Counted from the stretch's first letter, positions 36,836 through 45,780 are shown. The stretch is DNA of 53,284 nt from Pseudoxanthomonas suwonensis J47 (GCF_000513955.1 NZ_AZUZ01000012.1:186-53469), one strand, 5' to 3'. The notes: generated by a model from the letters alone, not told the origin. Translations and numbers: made by a program.

Positions 36836-36864
36836 TTGACAGTGAAAAAAACCGTGATTAGGTT
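36836..36864 (+). promoter_or_regulatory. Strong sigma70 promoter of the H1-like gene
   Basis: A perfect TTGACA (36836-36841), an A-rich 17-bp spacer and TAGGTT (36859-36864). The start of transcription would be near 36871, leaving a 5' leader of about 285 nt before the coding region. Confidence 0.8.
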
Positions 36865-36870
36865 TCGCCC

Positions 36871-37154
36871 AGCAGACGCTGCCTGCCGAAGCGAGTGAGT
36901 CGAATCAACACCACAACGCGAAGCAAAACTCGGGCATCCGCCAGGAACCTTCAGACGGTGGATACGGCCCGCTTCCCTCAAAAAAAAAGCAGCGACCACC
37001 CGATTGACCGCCCGCGCCGACGTCCCGCGCGGGCGTTACCGTATCCGTATCGACGTGCCCATCGCGCCGACGGACTCTCCCCCCCGGCGGACACCGCCGC
37101 GGGTTTTCGAGACTGGGCGTTACCCATCCGTAGTTCACTGACGAGGAGCCACCC
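36871..37154 (+). promoter_or_regulatory. Long structured 5' leader of the H1-like gene
   Basis: The leader contains an A9 run (about 36980-36988) and a perfect 8-bp hairpin GCCCGCGC / GCGCGGGC (37010-37034). A second hairpin (CGGCGG / CCGCCG at 37086-37100, extended by three more pairs after one mismatch) is followed by TTTT at 37105-37108. The last is terminator-like and ends 46 nt before the ATG, so attenuation is possible (inference). Confidence 0.5.
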
Positions 37155-37568
37155 ATGGCAACGAAGAAAGCTGCGAAGAAGAAGCCCGCCGCCAAGAAGG
37201 CGGTGAAGAAGGTCGCCAAGAAGGCTGCTGCCAAGAAGGCCGTCAAGAAGACCGCCAAGAAGGCCGCCGCCAAGAAGACCGTGAAGAAGGCTGCCGCCAA
37301 GAAGACGGTGAAGAAGGCCGCGAAGAAGACCGCCAAGAAGGCCGCCGCCAAGAAGACCGCGAAGAAGGCGACCAAGAAGACCGCGAAGAAGACCGCCAAG
37401 AAGGCGGTGAAGAAGACCGCGAAGAAGGCTGCCAAGAAGACTGCGAAGAAGGCCGCCAAGAAGCCTGCCGCGAAGAAGGCCGCCGCCAAGAAGCCGGCCA
37501 GGAAGAAGGCTGCCAAGAAGAAGGCCGCCCCGGTCGCGCTGCCGGCCACCCCGGCTCCGCTGATCTGA
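37155..37568 (+). CDS. Lysine-rich histone H1-like DNA-binding protein
   Basis: The 137-aa product is built almost entirely of KKA, KKT, KKP and KKV repeats from MATKKAAKKK to a short hydrophobic tail APVALPATPAPLI. This composition matches the C-terminal domain of histone H1 and bacterial homologues such as AlgP-type proteins. It is expected to be unstructured, very basic and to bind and compact DNA. It has a strong promoter, a long leader, a GAGGAG ribosome-binding site and a strong terminator, so it is a single-gene unit that is probably well expressed. Repeat number often varies between strains in such genes. Confidence 0.9.
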   Translation: MATKKAAKKKPAAKKAVKKVAKKAAAKKAVKKTAKKAAAKKTVKKAAAKKTVKKAAKKTAKKAAAKKTAKKATKKTAKKTAKKAVKKTAKKAAKKTAKKAAKKPAAKKAAAKKPARKKAAKKKAAPVALPATPAPLI

Positions 37569-37597
37569 TCAAGCCCCGATAGCCGTAGAAAAAAATG

Positions 37598-37636
37598 GCC
37601 CCCTCCCCGAAGCCCAGCGGGGAGGGGGCTTTTTTA
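37598..37636 (+). terminator. Terminator of the H1-like gene
   Basis: A perfect 11-bp stem (GCCCCCTCCCC / GGGGAGGGGGC) with a 10-nt loop is followed by TTTTTT. An A run also precedes it, so it may act on both strands. Confidence 0.93.
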
Positions 37637-37905
37637 TTGCGAGTCCGCCGGCGTGACCGGCGCGCGTGGTGCTCCGGTCCGGTCCGCTTCGCGGCGTTGC
37701 CGCGGCCCGGGTCGCCGGCATTACCCCGGCTGGCGATGATCCGTCGCCGATCGGCGCGCGCAGGGCAGGGCGTCGCGCCGCAGGCGTGCTTCCCCGGGAT
37801 GCGGCTTCGACAGGGGCGTATGCAGGCCGCCCCGGAACGGGGGCTCGCCAGGTGCGTCCGGAAGGAATCGCGAAGGTCCGCGGGCGGGGCCCGCGGCTCC
37901 CGCGA
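37637..37905. other. Intergenic region between convergent genes
   Basis: I see no gene. It holds GC-rich sequence with several short inverted repeats. A hairpin CCGCGGGC / GCCCGCGG (37878-37896) follows the hydrolase gene on the minus strand and is a weak terminator candidate. Confidence 0.45.
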
Positions 37906-39288
37906 TCAGCGCGGCGAAGCGGTCGCCGTGGTGCCCGAGCTGCCGCGCTGGGCCGGCGCTTCCGGCTGCTCGTTGCTGCGCTCGACCATCAGGTTGTCGG
38001 CGCCGAATTCGACGTCCACGTCCAGCCAGCGCTCCGGCGGCAGGCCGAGGGCGCGGTCGAGGATGGTCGGCAGCAGGCCGCTGGGCAGCGAGCTCTCGCT
38101 GTTCCAGAGGATGGCGATGCCCAGGTCGCGGCCCGGCAGCATCGCGGTCATGCCGCGGTAGCCCTGCACCGCGCCGGCATGGAACACCAGTTCCTCGCCG
38201 GCGTAGTCGAACACGCGCCAGCCCAGCGCATAGCTGGCCGCCTGCACGCGGTCGCGGCGCCAGCCCGAACGCAGCTCGCCCGGGGTCGACACCACCGGCG
38301 CGTGCAGCGTGGCCAGCAGCGGCGCCGGCAGCACGTCCGGGCGGTGGCCGGTGTGCGCAAGCAGCCACTGCGCCATGTCGCTGATGCTGGCGTTGACGCC
38401 GGCCGCCGGCGGCAGGCGGTAGTAGGTGGGTTTGGGCCTCAGCGAGACCCAGCCATTGCGGCTGCGCACGTGCGGGCGCGCCCAGCGCGGGCTGGATTCG
38501 ATCCCGGCCAGGCCGAGGCTGGCGTCGTTCATGCCCAGCGGCTTGAACACGCGGCGCTGGACTTCCTGTTCGTAGAAGTTGCCGGAGGCGGCGAAGACCA
38601 CGTCGCCGATCAGGCTGAAGGCGACGTTCTGGTAGGCGTAGCACTCGCCCGGGGCGCAGGCCAGTTCGGCGCTGCCGAGCTTCTGCGAGACCGTGTAGTA
38701 CTCGGCGTTGCCCTCGATGTCGCGGTCGAAGGCGTTGTGCGCCTTCAGACCGACGCGGTGGCTGAGCAGGTCGGCGACGGTCACCTGGCGGGTGAGCTGC
38801 GGATCCTGCAGCTGGAAGCCGGGCACGTAGTCGGCCACGCGGCTGTCCCAGCGCAGGCTGCCGTCGCTGACCAGCAGGCCGGCCATGGTTCCGGCGAAGG
38901 CCTTGGACAGCGAGGCCAGGCGGAACACGGTGTGCGAGTCGACCGGCTGCGGGCGGACCACGTCGGTGACGCCGTAGCCGCGCGCGCTGAGGATGCGGCC
39001 CTCGTGCACGATCGCCATCGCCAGGCCCGGCACGCGCTGGCCCTGGACCAGTTGCTCGGCCATCGCCTCGAACAGGGCGACGTCGAACTCCTCGGACAGC
39101 GGCTTGCGCGCGGCGGTGTCGTAGGTACGGTAGGGGAGCGGCTGGGTCGGCGGCGGCAGCACCGCCGGCGACAGGGTGGGCGTCTGCGCGGTCGACGGCA
39201 GCGCCATGGCCAGCATCAGGGCGAGCGCACCCAGCGTCAGCGGTCGGATTCCCCGCGGCCGGTCCGGCCCCACGCGCCCGTCTTTCAT
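37906..39288 (-). CDS. Beta-lactamase-fold serine hydrolase (class C-like), exported
   Basis: The 460-aa product has an N-terminal signal (about 14-34, ending STAQ). The active-site motifs are S126-L-S-K129, Y219-Q-N221, and HAG in place of KTG near the C-terminus. It belongs to the beta-lactamase/DD-peptidase/esterase EstB superfamily. The HAG variant is common in esterases and peptidases of this fold, so antibiotic hydrolysis should not be assumed. It is divergent from lemA. A minus-strand TAGAAT lies about 40 nt upstream as a possible -10. Confidence 0.85.
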   Translation of the reverse strand: MKDGRVGPDRPRGIRPLTLGALALMLAMALPSTAQTPTLSPAVLPPPTQPLPYRTYDTAARKPLSEEFDVALFEAMAEQLVQGQRVPGLAMAIVHEGRILSARGYGVTDVVRPQPVDSHTVFRLASLSKAFAGTMAGLLVSDGSLRWDSRVADYVPGFQLQDPQLTRQVTVADLLSHRVGLKAHNAFDRDIEGNAEYYTVSQKLGSAELACAPGECYAYQNVAFSLIGDVVFAASGNFYEQEVQRRVFKPLGMNDASLGLAGIESSPRWARPHVRSRNGWVSLRPKPTYYRLPPAAGVNASISDMAQWLLAHTGHRPDVLPAPLLATLHAPVVSTPGELRSGWRRDRVQAASYALGWRVFDYAGEELVFHAGAVQGYRGMTAMLPGRDLGIAILWNSESSLPSGLLPTILDRALGLPPERWLDVDVEFGADNLMVERSNEQPEAPAQRGSSGTTATASPR

Positions 39289-39367
39289 GTATTTGATGCC
39301 TGTAAGCTACCGCTGCAACCGATTCTAGCGCCGGTTTCCGGGGAATGTACAAACCAGGAGAAGATGA

Positions 39368-39970
39368 ATGGGCACAATGTTGATCCTGTTGGTGTTTTTG
39401 GGTGCCGTCGTGGTCCTCGCGCTGTGGGCGGTGGGCGTCTACAACGGCCTGGTCACCAGCCGCAACGCGTGGAAGAACGCCTTCGCCCAGATCGACGTGC
39501 AGCTGCAGCGACGCTTCGACCTGATCCCGAACCTGGTCGAAACCGCACGCGCCTACATGTCGCACGAGCGTGAAACCCTCGAGGCGGTGATCGCCGCGCG
39601 TTCCGCCGCGCAGGCCGGCCTGGCCGCGGCCAAGGCCCATCCGGGCGACGAGTCGGCGATGGCGCAGCTGGCCGCCGGCCAGGGCCAGCTCAACGGCGTG
39701 CTCGGCCGCCTGCTGGCGGTGGCCGAGGCCTACCCGGACCTGAAGGCCAACCAGAACATGATGCAGCTCACCGAGGAACTGTCCTCGACCGAGAACCGGG
39801 TGGCGTTCGCGCGCCAGGCCTACAACGACGCGGTGATGGCCTACAACAACAAGCGCGAGATCTTCCCGTCGAGCGTGGTCGCCGGCATGTTCAACTTCGC
39901 CCCGGCGGCGCTGCTGGACATCCCCGCGGACAAGGCGCAGGTGCGCGAGGCACCGAAGGTCCAGTTCTGA
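39368..39970 (+). CDS. LemA family protein
   Basis: The 200-aa product has an N-terminal membrane segment (about 3-24) and a helical LemA domain (YNGLVTSRNAWKNAFAQIDVQLQRRFDLIPNLVETARAYM is the family signature region). LemA proteins are membrane-anchored and face the periplasm; their function is not well defined. It is followed 43 nt later by the M48 protease, a common pairing. A GGAG ribosome-binding site precedes the ATG at 39368. Confidence 0.93.
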   Translation: MGTMLILLVFLGAVVVLALWAVGVYNGLVTSRNAWKNAFAQIDVQLQRRFDLIPNLVETARAYMSHERETLEAVIAARSAAQAGLAAAKAHPGDESAMAQLAAGQGQLNGVLGRLLAVAEAYPDLKANQNMMQLTEELSSTENRVAFARQAYNDAVMAYNNKREIFPSSVVAGMFNFAPAALLDIPADKAQVREAPKVQF

Positions 39971-40013
39971 CCGGCGCAGCCGGCGCGACCAACCAGGACG
40001 TGGGGCGGGGGCG

Positions 40014-41915
40014 ATGAACTTCTTCGAGCATCAGGCCGCGGCACGCCGCGGCTCGGGGCGGCTGGTGCTGCTGTTCGTGGCGGCGGTGGTGGCGATCGTG
40101 CTGGCGGTGGACCTGGTCACGCTGGTGCTGACCGGCAGCATCGGCGCGACCGTGGCGGCGACCTTCGCCACGCTGGCGGTGATCGGCCTGGGATCGCTGT
40201 ACCGGATCGCCTCGCTGCGCGGCGGCGGCGCGGTGGTCGCGGCGCAGATGGGCGGCACCTTCGTGCCGGAGGACACCCGCGACCCGTCGCTGCGGCGCCT
40301 GCGCAACGTGGTGGAGGAGATCGCGATCGCCTCCGGCGTGCCGGTGCCGGCGCTGTTCGTGCTGGAGAACGAGTCCGGCATCAATGCCTTCGCCGCCGGC
40401 TACGGCCCCTCCGACGCGGCCATCGCGGTGACCCGCGGCGCGCTGGACCGGCTCAACCGCGACGAGCTGCAGGGCGTGATCGCGCACGAGTTCAGCCACG
40501 TGCTCAACGGCGACATGCGCCTGAACATCCGCCTGATCGGCCTGCTGTTCGGCATCCTCATGCTGAGCCTGATCGGCCAGCGCATCCTGGTCTACGGGCG
40601 CCTGGGCCGCTCGCGCGACACCACCCCGCTGCTGGTCGCCGCGCTGGTGGCGATGGTGGTCGGCAGCATCGGCGTGTTCTTCGGGCGCATGATCAAGGCC
40701 GGCGTCAGCCGCCAGCGCGAATACCTGGCCGATGCTTCGGCGGTGCAGTTCACCCGCCAGACCCGCGGCCTGGCCGGTGCGCTGAAGAAGATCGGCGGGC
40801 TGCAGTCGGGTTCGGCGCTGCAGGACCGCGCCGATGCCGAGGAGGTCAGCCACATGCTGTTCGGCCCGGGCGCGGCGCTGTCCGGGCTGTTCGCCACCCA
40901 TCCGCCGCTGGTCGAGCGCATCCGCCGCCTCGAGCCGACCTTCGACGCCAGCCAGCTGCAGCAGCTGCAGGCGCGCTGGAAGATGGCGCCGCCGGACGGC
41001 CTGGCCGAGGACGTGGCCCTGGGCCTGGCCGCGCGCGACGGGTACGCCGGCGGTCCGCCGCCGCTGCCGCCGGCCGACGCGCAGCTGGTCGTCACCCCGC
41101 CGATGGTCGCCGGACAGGTCGCCACGCCGGCCGAGGACGACTACCAGCGCGCCCATGACCTGGTGGCCAGCCTGCCGGACGACCTGCGCGAGCTGGCGCG
41201 CCAGCGCACCGCGGCGATGCCGCTGCTGCTGGGCATGCTGCTGGACGCCGACCCGGCGGTGGCCGCGCGCCAGCGCACCGAGATCGCCGCGCGCTGCGGC
41301 GCCGAACTGGCGCAGCAGGCCTTCGACCTGCGCGACCGGCACCTGCGCGGCCTGCATCCTTCGCTGCGCCTGCCGCTGGCCGCGCTGGCCTTCCCGGTGC
41401 TGCGCCAGCGCCCGCGACCGGAGCTGGATGCCTTCCTCGACGCGATCGAGGCGATGGTCCACGCCGACGGTCGCGTGTCGTTGTTCGAGTACTGCCTGTC
41501 CAAGCTGCTGCAGGTGCAGGTGCGCGAGGCGCTGGACCCGTCGCGCCACGCCCGCTTCGGCCACCGCAAGGCGCCGGGCGTGCGCCAGGAGTTCGCCACC
41601 CTGCTGGCGGTGATCGCCGAGGCTGGGCACCCGGGCGAGCCGATGGAGGCGCAGCGCGCCTACCTGGCCGGCCTGCAGCGGGTGCTGCCGCGCGACCACC
41701 TGCCGTACGCGCCGCCGGCCGAAGGCGTGCGCGCGCTGGACGCGGTGTGGGAGCCGCTCGACGCGCTGGCGCCGCCAGCCAAGCAGGTGCTGGTGGAGGC
41801 GCTGGTCGACGCGGTCTCGCACGACCGCCGGGTCAGCGTGGCCGAAGCGGAGCTGCTGCGCACGGTGTGCGCGCTGCTGCACTGCCCGCTGCCGGCGATG
41901 CTGGAGCGGGCGTAG
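40014..41915 (+). CDS. HtpX-like M48 metalloprotease with C-terminal extension
   Basis: The 633-aa product has two N-terminal membrane segments (about 17-40 and 45-62), the zinc motif HEFSH (H158, E159, H162) and the third ligand E236 in REYLADASAV. Further membrane segments lie at about 170-192 and 205-226. The region after about 300 has no HtpX counterpart (E. coli HtpX is 293 aa). It is helical and resembles, in general character, TerB-like tails. The function is probably membrane protein quality control with LemA. Confidence 0.88.
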   Translation: MNFFEHQAAARRGSGRLVLLFVAAVVAIVLAVDLVTLVLTGSIGATVAATFATLAVIGLGSLYRIASLRGGGAVVAAQMGGTFVPEDTRDPSLRRLRNVVEEIAIASGVPVPALFVLENESGINAFAAGYGPSDAAIAVTRGALDRLNRDELQGVIAHEFSHVLNGDMRLNIRLIGLLFGILMLSLIGQRILVYGRLGRSRDTTPLLVAALVAMVVGSIGVFFGRMIKAGVSRQREYLADASAVQFTRQTRGLAGALKKIGGLQSGSALQDRADAEEVSHMLFGPGAALSGLFATHPPLVERIRRLEPTFDASQLQQLQARWKMAPPDGLAEDVALGLAARDGYAGGPPPLPPADAQLVVTPPMVAGQVATPAEDDYQRAHDLVASLPDDLRELARQRTAAMPLLLGMLLDADPAVAARQRTEIAARCGAELAQQAFDLRDRHLRGLHPSLRLPLAALAFPVLRQRPRPELDAFLDAIEAMVHADGRVSLFEYCLSKLLQVQVREALDPSRHARFGHRKAPGVRQEFATLLAVIAEAGHPGEPMEAQRAYLAGLQRVLPRDHLPYAPPAEGVRALDAVWEPLDALAPPAKQVLVEALVDAVSHDRRVSVAEAELLRTVCALLHCPLPAMLERA

Positions 41916-41930
41916 GTCCCGCGGCTGGAC

Positions 41931-41958
41931 GACGTCCACCACGCAGGGGGTGGACGTC
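41931..41958. terminator. Hairpin between convergent genes
   Basis: A perfect 10-bp stem (GACGTCCACC / GGTGGACGTC) with an 8-nt loop lies 15 nt after the protease stop. No U-tract follows, so it is a candidate bidirectional terminator only. Confidence 0.5.
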
Positions 41959-41980
41959 CATGGACCGGACAGGCTTTCCG

Positions 41981-43621
41981 CTACACCGCGGGGGCGGCGA
42001 GCGCGTCGGCGCGCGCGGCCATGCCAGGCGTGGCGGCAGCCACGCGTCCACGGACGATGTCCGCGGCGCGTTCGGCCATGGCGATCACCGGCGCGTTGGT
42101 GTTGCCGCCGACCAGGGTGGGCATCACCGAGGCGTCGACCACGCGCAGGCCGTCGACGCCGCGCACGCGCAGCTGCGGATCGACCACGGCCTCGCCGTCG
42201 CTGCCCATGCGGCAGGTGCCGACCGGGTGGTAGATGGTCTCCGCCTTGGCGCGGACGAATTCCTCCAGCCCGGCGTCGTCGAGGTCGTCGCGTGACGGGT
42301 GGATCGGCGCGCCGCGGTAGCGGTCGAAGGCCGGCTGCGCCAGCAGCTCGCGCGACAGCTTCGCGCACTCGACCATCATCCGCAGGTCGAAACCCTGCGG
42401 ATCCGACAGGTAGCCGGCTTCGATCCGCGGCGCGCTGCGCGGATCGGCGTCGCGCAGGGAGATCCGGCCGCGGCTGCGCGGGCGCAGGAAGCAGGCGTGC
42501 ACGGTCATGCCGTCGCCTTCCAGGCGGTTGCGGCCGTGGTCGTCGAGCATGGCCGGGACGAAGTGGAACTGCACGTCGGGACGGTCGTCGGCGGCCAGCG
42601 CGGAGCGGACGAAGCCGCCGGCCTCGGCGATGTTGCTGCTGCCGGCGCCGCGGCGGCCGCGCAGGAAGTAGTCGAAGGCGATCTTCAGCTCGCTGGCGCG
42701 GTCGTAGCTGAGCCCGGGCGGGCAGTGGTAGAGGGTGCAGATGTCGAGGTGGTCCTGCAGGTTGCCGCCGACGCCGGGCAGGTCGGCGTGCACCTCGAGG
42801 CCGTGGCGGCGCAGCTGCGCCGCCGGACCGATGCCGGAGAGCATCAGCAGCTGCGGCGAGTTGACCGCGCCGGCGCTGAGCAGGATCTCGCCGGCGGCCC
42901 CGGCGCGGTGCAGGCGGCGGCCGGTCGCGTATTCGACAGCGGTGGCGCGGCCGCGTTCGACCACGATCCGTCGTACCAGCGCGCCGGTGACGACGTGGAG
43001 GTTGGGCCGCGCGCGCGCCGGGGCCAGGTAGGCGGCCGCGGCGGAGCAGCGTGCGCCGTCGCGCTGGGTCACCTGGTAGAAGCCGAAGCCGTCCTGGCGC
43101 GGGCCGTTGAAATCGTCGTTGCCGCCCCAGCCGGCCTGCACGCCGGCCTCGATGAAGGCTTCCGAGAGCGGGTTGCGGTGGCGCAGGTCGGAGACCCGCA
43201 GCGGGCCGCCGGCGCCGTGCAGTCCCGAGGCGCCGCGCGCGTTGTCCTCGGCGCGCAGGAAATACGGCAGCAGCGCGCTCCAGCTCCAGCCGGCCGCGCC
43301 GGTCTGGTCCCATTCGTCGTAGTCGCCGGGGACGCCGCGGGTGTAGCACATCGCGTTGATCGAGCTGCAGCCGCCAAGCACCTTGCCGCGCGGCCACCAC
43401 AGCCGGCGCCCGTGCAGCTGCGGCTCCGGCTCGGTGCTGTAGTTCCAGTTCACCGTGCGGTTGCTGGCCAGGCGGCCGAGGCCGGCGGGCATGTGGATCA
43501 GCGGGTTCCAGTCGCGCGGGCCGGCCTCCAGCAGCAGCACCCGGCAGGCCGGGTCCTTGCTCAGCCGCGCGGCCAGCACGCAGCCGGCCGATCCGGCCCC
43601 GATCACGATGAAGTCGTACAT
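41981..43621 (-). CDS. GMC-family FAD oxidoreductase (choline dehydrogenase-like)
   Basis: The 546-aa product starts MYDFIVIGAGSAGCVLAARL, the FAD-binding GxGxxG fold. It continues with the GMC signature PRGKVLGGCSSINAMCYTRG, the second signature GAVNSPQLLMLSGIGP and the C-terminal YHPVGTCRMG with the probable active-site His, then GGNTNAPVIAMAERAAD. It oxidises an alcohol group. BetA-type choline oxidation is possible, but no glycine-betaine genes are nearby. The true start is at 43621; the much longer open frame upstream is spurious. Confidence 0.9.
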   Translation of the reverse strand: MYDFIVIGAGSAGCVLAARLSKDPACRVLLLEAGPRDWNPLIHMPAGLGRLASNRTVNWNYSTEPEPQLHGRRLWWPRGKVLGGCSSINAMCYTRGVPGDYDEWDQTGAAGWSWSALLPYFLRAEDNARGASGLHGAGGPLRVSDLRHRNPLSEAFIEAGVQAGWGGNDDFNGPRQDGFGFYQVTQRDGARCSAAAAYLAPARARPNLHVVTGALVRRIVVERGRATAVEYATGRRLHRAGAAGEILLSAGAVNSPQLLMLSGIGPAAQLRRHGLEVHADLPGVGGNLQDHLDICTLYHCPPGLSYDRASELKIAFDYFLRGRRGAGSSNIAEAGGFVRSALAADDRPDVQFHFVPAMLDDHGRNRLEGDGMTVHACFLRPRSRGRISLRDADPRSAPRIEAGYLSDPQGFDLRMMVECAKLSRELLAQPAFDRYRGAPIHPSRDDLDDAGLEEFVRAKAETIYHPVGTCRMGSDGEAVVDPQLRVRGVDGLRVVDASVMPTLVGGNTNAPVIAMAERAADIVRGRVAAATPGMAARADALAAPAV

Positions 43622-43798
43622 GGATCTCCCGTCATCCGCCGCGAGTGCGGCACGGGGATGCTGTGGGCAGGCGGCGCATGCGCGCAAGGCCCCGGGGCGT
43701 ACGGCGCCGCTCTGGCCATGTTGCGCTGCATCGTATACTTCGCGGCAAGGACGGACCGTGTGGGCCGGCCGGTTCGACCCCCCAGGAACGCCTCGCCC

Positions 43799-45163
43799 AT
43801 GACCCCTGCAGACACGGCTTCCAGCCGCATCGGCCGTCTCCGCTCGGCGATGACCGAATCGCCGCCGCTGCTGTGGGCGTTCGTGTACTTCTTCTGCCTG
43901 CTCAGCGGCTACTACGTGCTGCGCCCGGTGCGCGAGGCGATGGGCGCCTCGGCCGACGTGGAGGCGATCTTCCCGCCGGCGATGATCGGCTTCTTCGCCG
44001 AGCGCGGCGTGCCGCTGCGCGACTTCACCCTGCAGGTGCTGTTCACCTGCACCTTCCTGATCATGCTGGCGCTGCAGCCGGTGTATGGCTGGCTGGTCAG
44101 CCGCTTCCCGCGGCGGGTGTTCCTGCCGGTGGTGTACGGCTTCTTCATCGCCACCCTGCTGGGTTTCTACGTGCTGTTCGACAGCGGCGTGCCGGGGCGG
44201 GGCATGGCCTTCTTCCTCTGGATCACGGTGTTCAACCTGTTCGCGGTGGCCGTGTTCTGGAGCTTCATGGCCGATGTGTTCAGCAACGCCGAGGCGCGCG
44301 CCTTCTACGGCTACATCGGCGCGGCCGGCACCCTCGGCGCGTTCCTCGGGCCGATCCTCACCCGCAGCCTCGTCGAGCGGATCGGCATCGCCAACCTGAT
44401 GCTGGTCTCGGCCGGGTTCCTGGCGATGTGCGTGGTCTGCCTGCTGCGGCTGCGCCTGTGGGCGGTGGCCCGCGAGCAGGCGCGCGGCGTGGTGACCGGC
44501 GAGGTGGCGATGGGCGGCGAGGTGCTGGCCGGGCTCAAGCTGGTCCTGCGCGAACCGCTGCTGCGCTGGATGGCGCTGATGGTGATCGGCGGGGTCGGCG
44601 TGGGCACCCTGCTGTACAACGAGCAGGCGGCGATCGTGCGCCGCGCCTACACCGACCCGGCCGCGGCCACCGCCTTCTACGCGACCCTGGACCTGGCGGT
44701 GAACGCGCTGACCCTGGTGGTGCAGCTGCTGGTCACCCGCGGCCTGCTGTCGCGCTTCGGCATCGCCCCGGCGCTGCTGATCCCCGGCTGCGCGATCATC
44801 GTTGGCTTCTCGGTGCTGGCCGCCTCGCCGCTGCCGCTGATCGTGGCGGTGGTGCAGGTGGTGACCCGCGCCAGCGAGTTCTCCCTGGCCAAGCCGGCGC
44901 GCGAGACGATCTATACCCGGGTCGGCCGCGAATGGCGCTACAAGGCCGGCGCGGCCATCGACACGGTGATCTACCGCGGCGCCGACCTGAGCTTCGTCTG
45001 GCTGCACAAGCCGCTGTCGCTGATCGGCTCCAGCGCGGTGTTCGGCGCCGGTGCGCTGGTCGCCGCGGCGATGACCTTCTCGGTGCTCAGGCTGCTGCGC
45101 CAGGAGAAGCAGCTCCCCGACGAACGCGGCGCCGGGGTGGCCGCGGCGGACGGCGCCGCCTGA
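43799..45163 (+). CDS. Membrane transporter resembling NTP/NDP exchange (MFS-like) proteins
   Basis: The 454-aa integral membrane protein has about 12 hydrophobic segments. The opening FCLLSGYYVLRPVREAMG is the pattern found in bacterial proteins annotated as NTP/NDP exchange transporters or as MFS relatives. In free-living bacteria their substrate is not established. The ATG at 43799 is chosen; the frame is open far upstream through the opposite-strand oxidoreductase gene. TATACT at about 43735-43740 is a likely -10. It is divergent from the GMC gene. Confidence 0.75.
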   Translation: MTPADTASSRIGRLRSAMTESPPLLWAFVYFFCLLSGYYVLRPVREAMGASADVEAIFPPAMIGFFAERGVPLRDFTLQVLFTCTFLIMLALQPVYGWLVSRFPRRVFLPVVYGFFIATLLGFYVLFDSGVPGRGMAFFLWITVFNLFAVAVFWSFMADVFSNAEARAFYGYIGAAGTLGAFLGPILTRSLVERIGIANLMLVSAGFLAMCVVCLLRLRLWAVAREQARGVVTGEVAMGGEVLAGLKLVLREPLLRWMALMVIGGVGVGTLLYNEQAAIVRRAYTDPAAATAFYATLDLAVNALTLVVQLLVTRGLLSRFGIAPALLIPGCAIIVGFSVLAASPLPLIVAVVQVVTRASEFSLAKPARETIYTRVGREWRYKAGAAIDTVIYRGADLSFVWLHKPLSLIGSSAVFGAGALVAAAMTFSVLRLLRQEKQLPDERGAGVAAADGAA

Positions 45164-45194
45164 GCCCGGCGGCAGCTGCGCCGGAGTCCGGGGG

Positions 45195-45689
45195 TTACCG
45201 GCGTTCCGTAGCCGGCGTGCGGGCCGGCTTCGGCGAGATCCACATCATCACCCGGGCGCGGAACACCACCTCGCCGGCCGGGTTGCGCGCCTCCACCGCC
45301 ACCGGCAGCTCGTAGGCCTCGCCGGCCTCGACCAGCGCGCCTTCCGGCGTGGCGGTGGCATGGATGGTGCCGACCGCCTTCTTCAGGTACTCGACCGTCA
45401 TCCCGCGCGGGATCCAGCGCATCGACGCCGGCACGCTGGCGTCGGTCATCACCCCGGCGACCAGTTCGGCGAGGTTGCACAGGGCGATGGCGTGGACCGT
45501 GCCGAGGTGGTTGGTGACCTTGCGGCGGTGCCGGATCGTGGCCTCGCAGCGGCCCGGTTCGAGCACGGTGATGCGCGGGGCGATGGTGGCGAAGTAGGGC
45601 GCCTTGAAACAGACCGCGCGCGAGAACAGCCAGCCTCCGGCCGGCCAGCGCTGCATGCGGTGCCAGGTGTCGAGCAGGCGGTTGGACAT
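45195..45689 (-). CDS. DUF4442 hotdog-fold protein (putative thioesterase)
   Basis: The 164-aa product resembles the DUF4442/PaaI-like hotdog family: NHLGTVHAIALCNLAELVAGVM and the RWIPRGMTVEYLKKA block. Such proteins hydrolyse acyl-CoA thioesters or are related to those that do. It lies downstream of fadE on the same strand but is separated by a strong hairpin at 45723-45750. Its position by fadE suggests acyl-CoA metabolism. Confidence 0.82.
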   Translation of the reverse strand: MSNRLLDTWHRMQRWPAGGWLFSRAVCFKAPYFATIAPRITVLEPGRCEATIRHRRKVTNHLGTVHAIALCNLAELVAGVMTDASVPASMRWIPRGMTVEYLKKAVGTIHATATPEGALVEAGEAYELPVAVEARNPAGEVVFRARVMMWISPKPARTPATERR

Positions 45690-45722
45690 CGGTTCGCTCC
45701 TGGGGCGTGGGTCCGGATACGC

Positions 45723-45750
45723 GGACGGCGGGCCCTGGGGCCCGCCGTCC
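45723..45750 (-). terminator. Terminator of fadE
   Basis: GGACGGCGGG pairs with CCCGCCGTCC, with further GC pairing toward the loop. It lies 31 nt after the fadE stop. The U-tract is poor, so termination may be partial. Confidence 0.6.
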
Positions 45751-45780
45751 TGGTGTCGCTCTGCCGGTGTCGCGGGCGGA

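Noticed and set aside
36369-36898. Overlapping plus-strand frames of 130-160 codons upstream of the H1-like gene
   Set aside because: They are in three different frames, have no good ribosome-binding sites, cross the promoter and give arginine-rich translations with no family features.
37155-37568. CRISPR-like or tandem repeat array
   Set aside because: The regular short repeats encode KKA/KKT units in one continuous frame with a start, stop and terminator, so this is a repetitive gene and not an array with spacers.
37906-39288. Antibiotic-resistance beta-lactamase
   Set aside because: The fold motifs are present, but HAG replaces KTG and the surroundings are housekeeping genes. An esterase or peptidase role is at least as likely.
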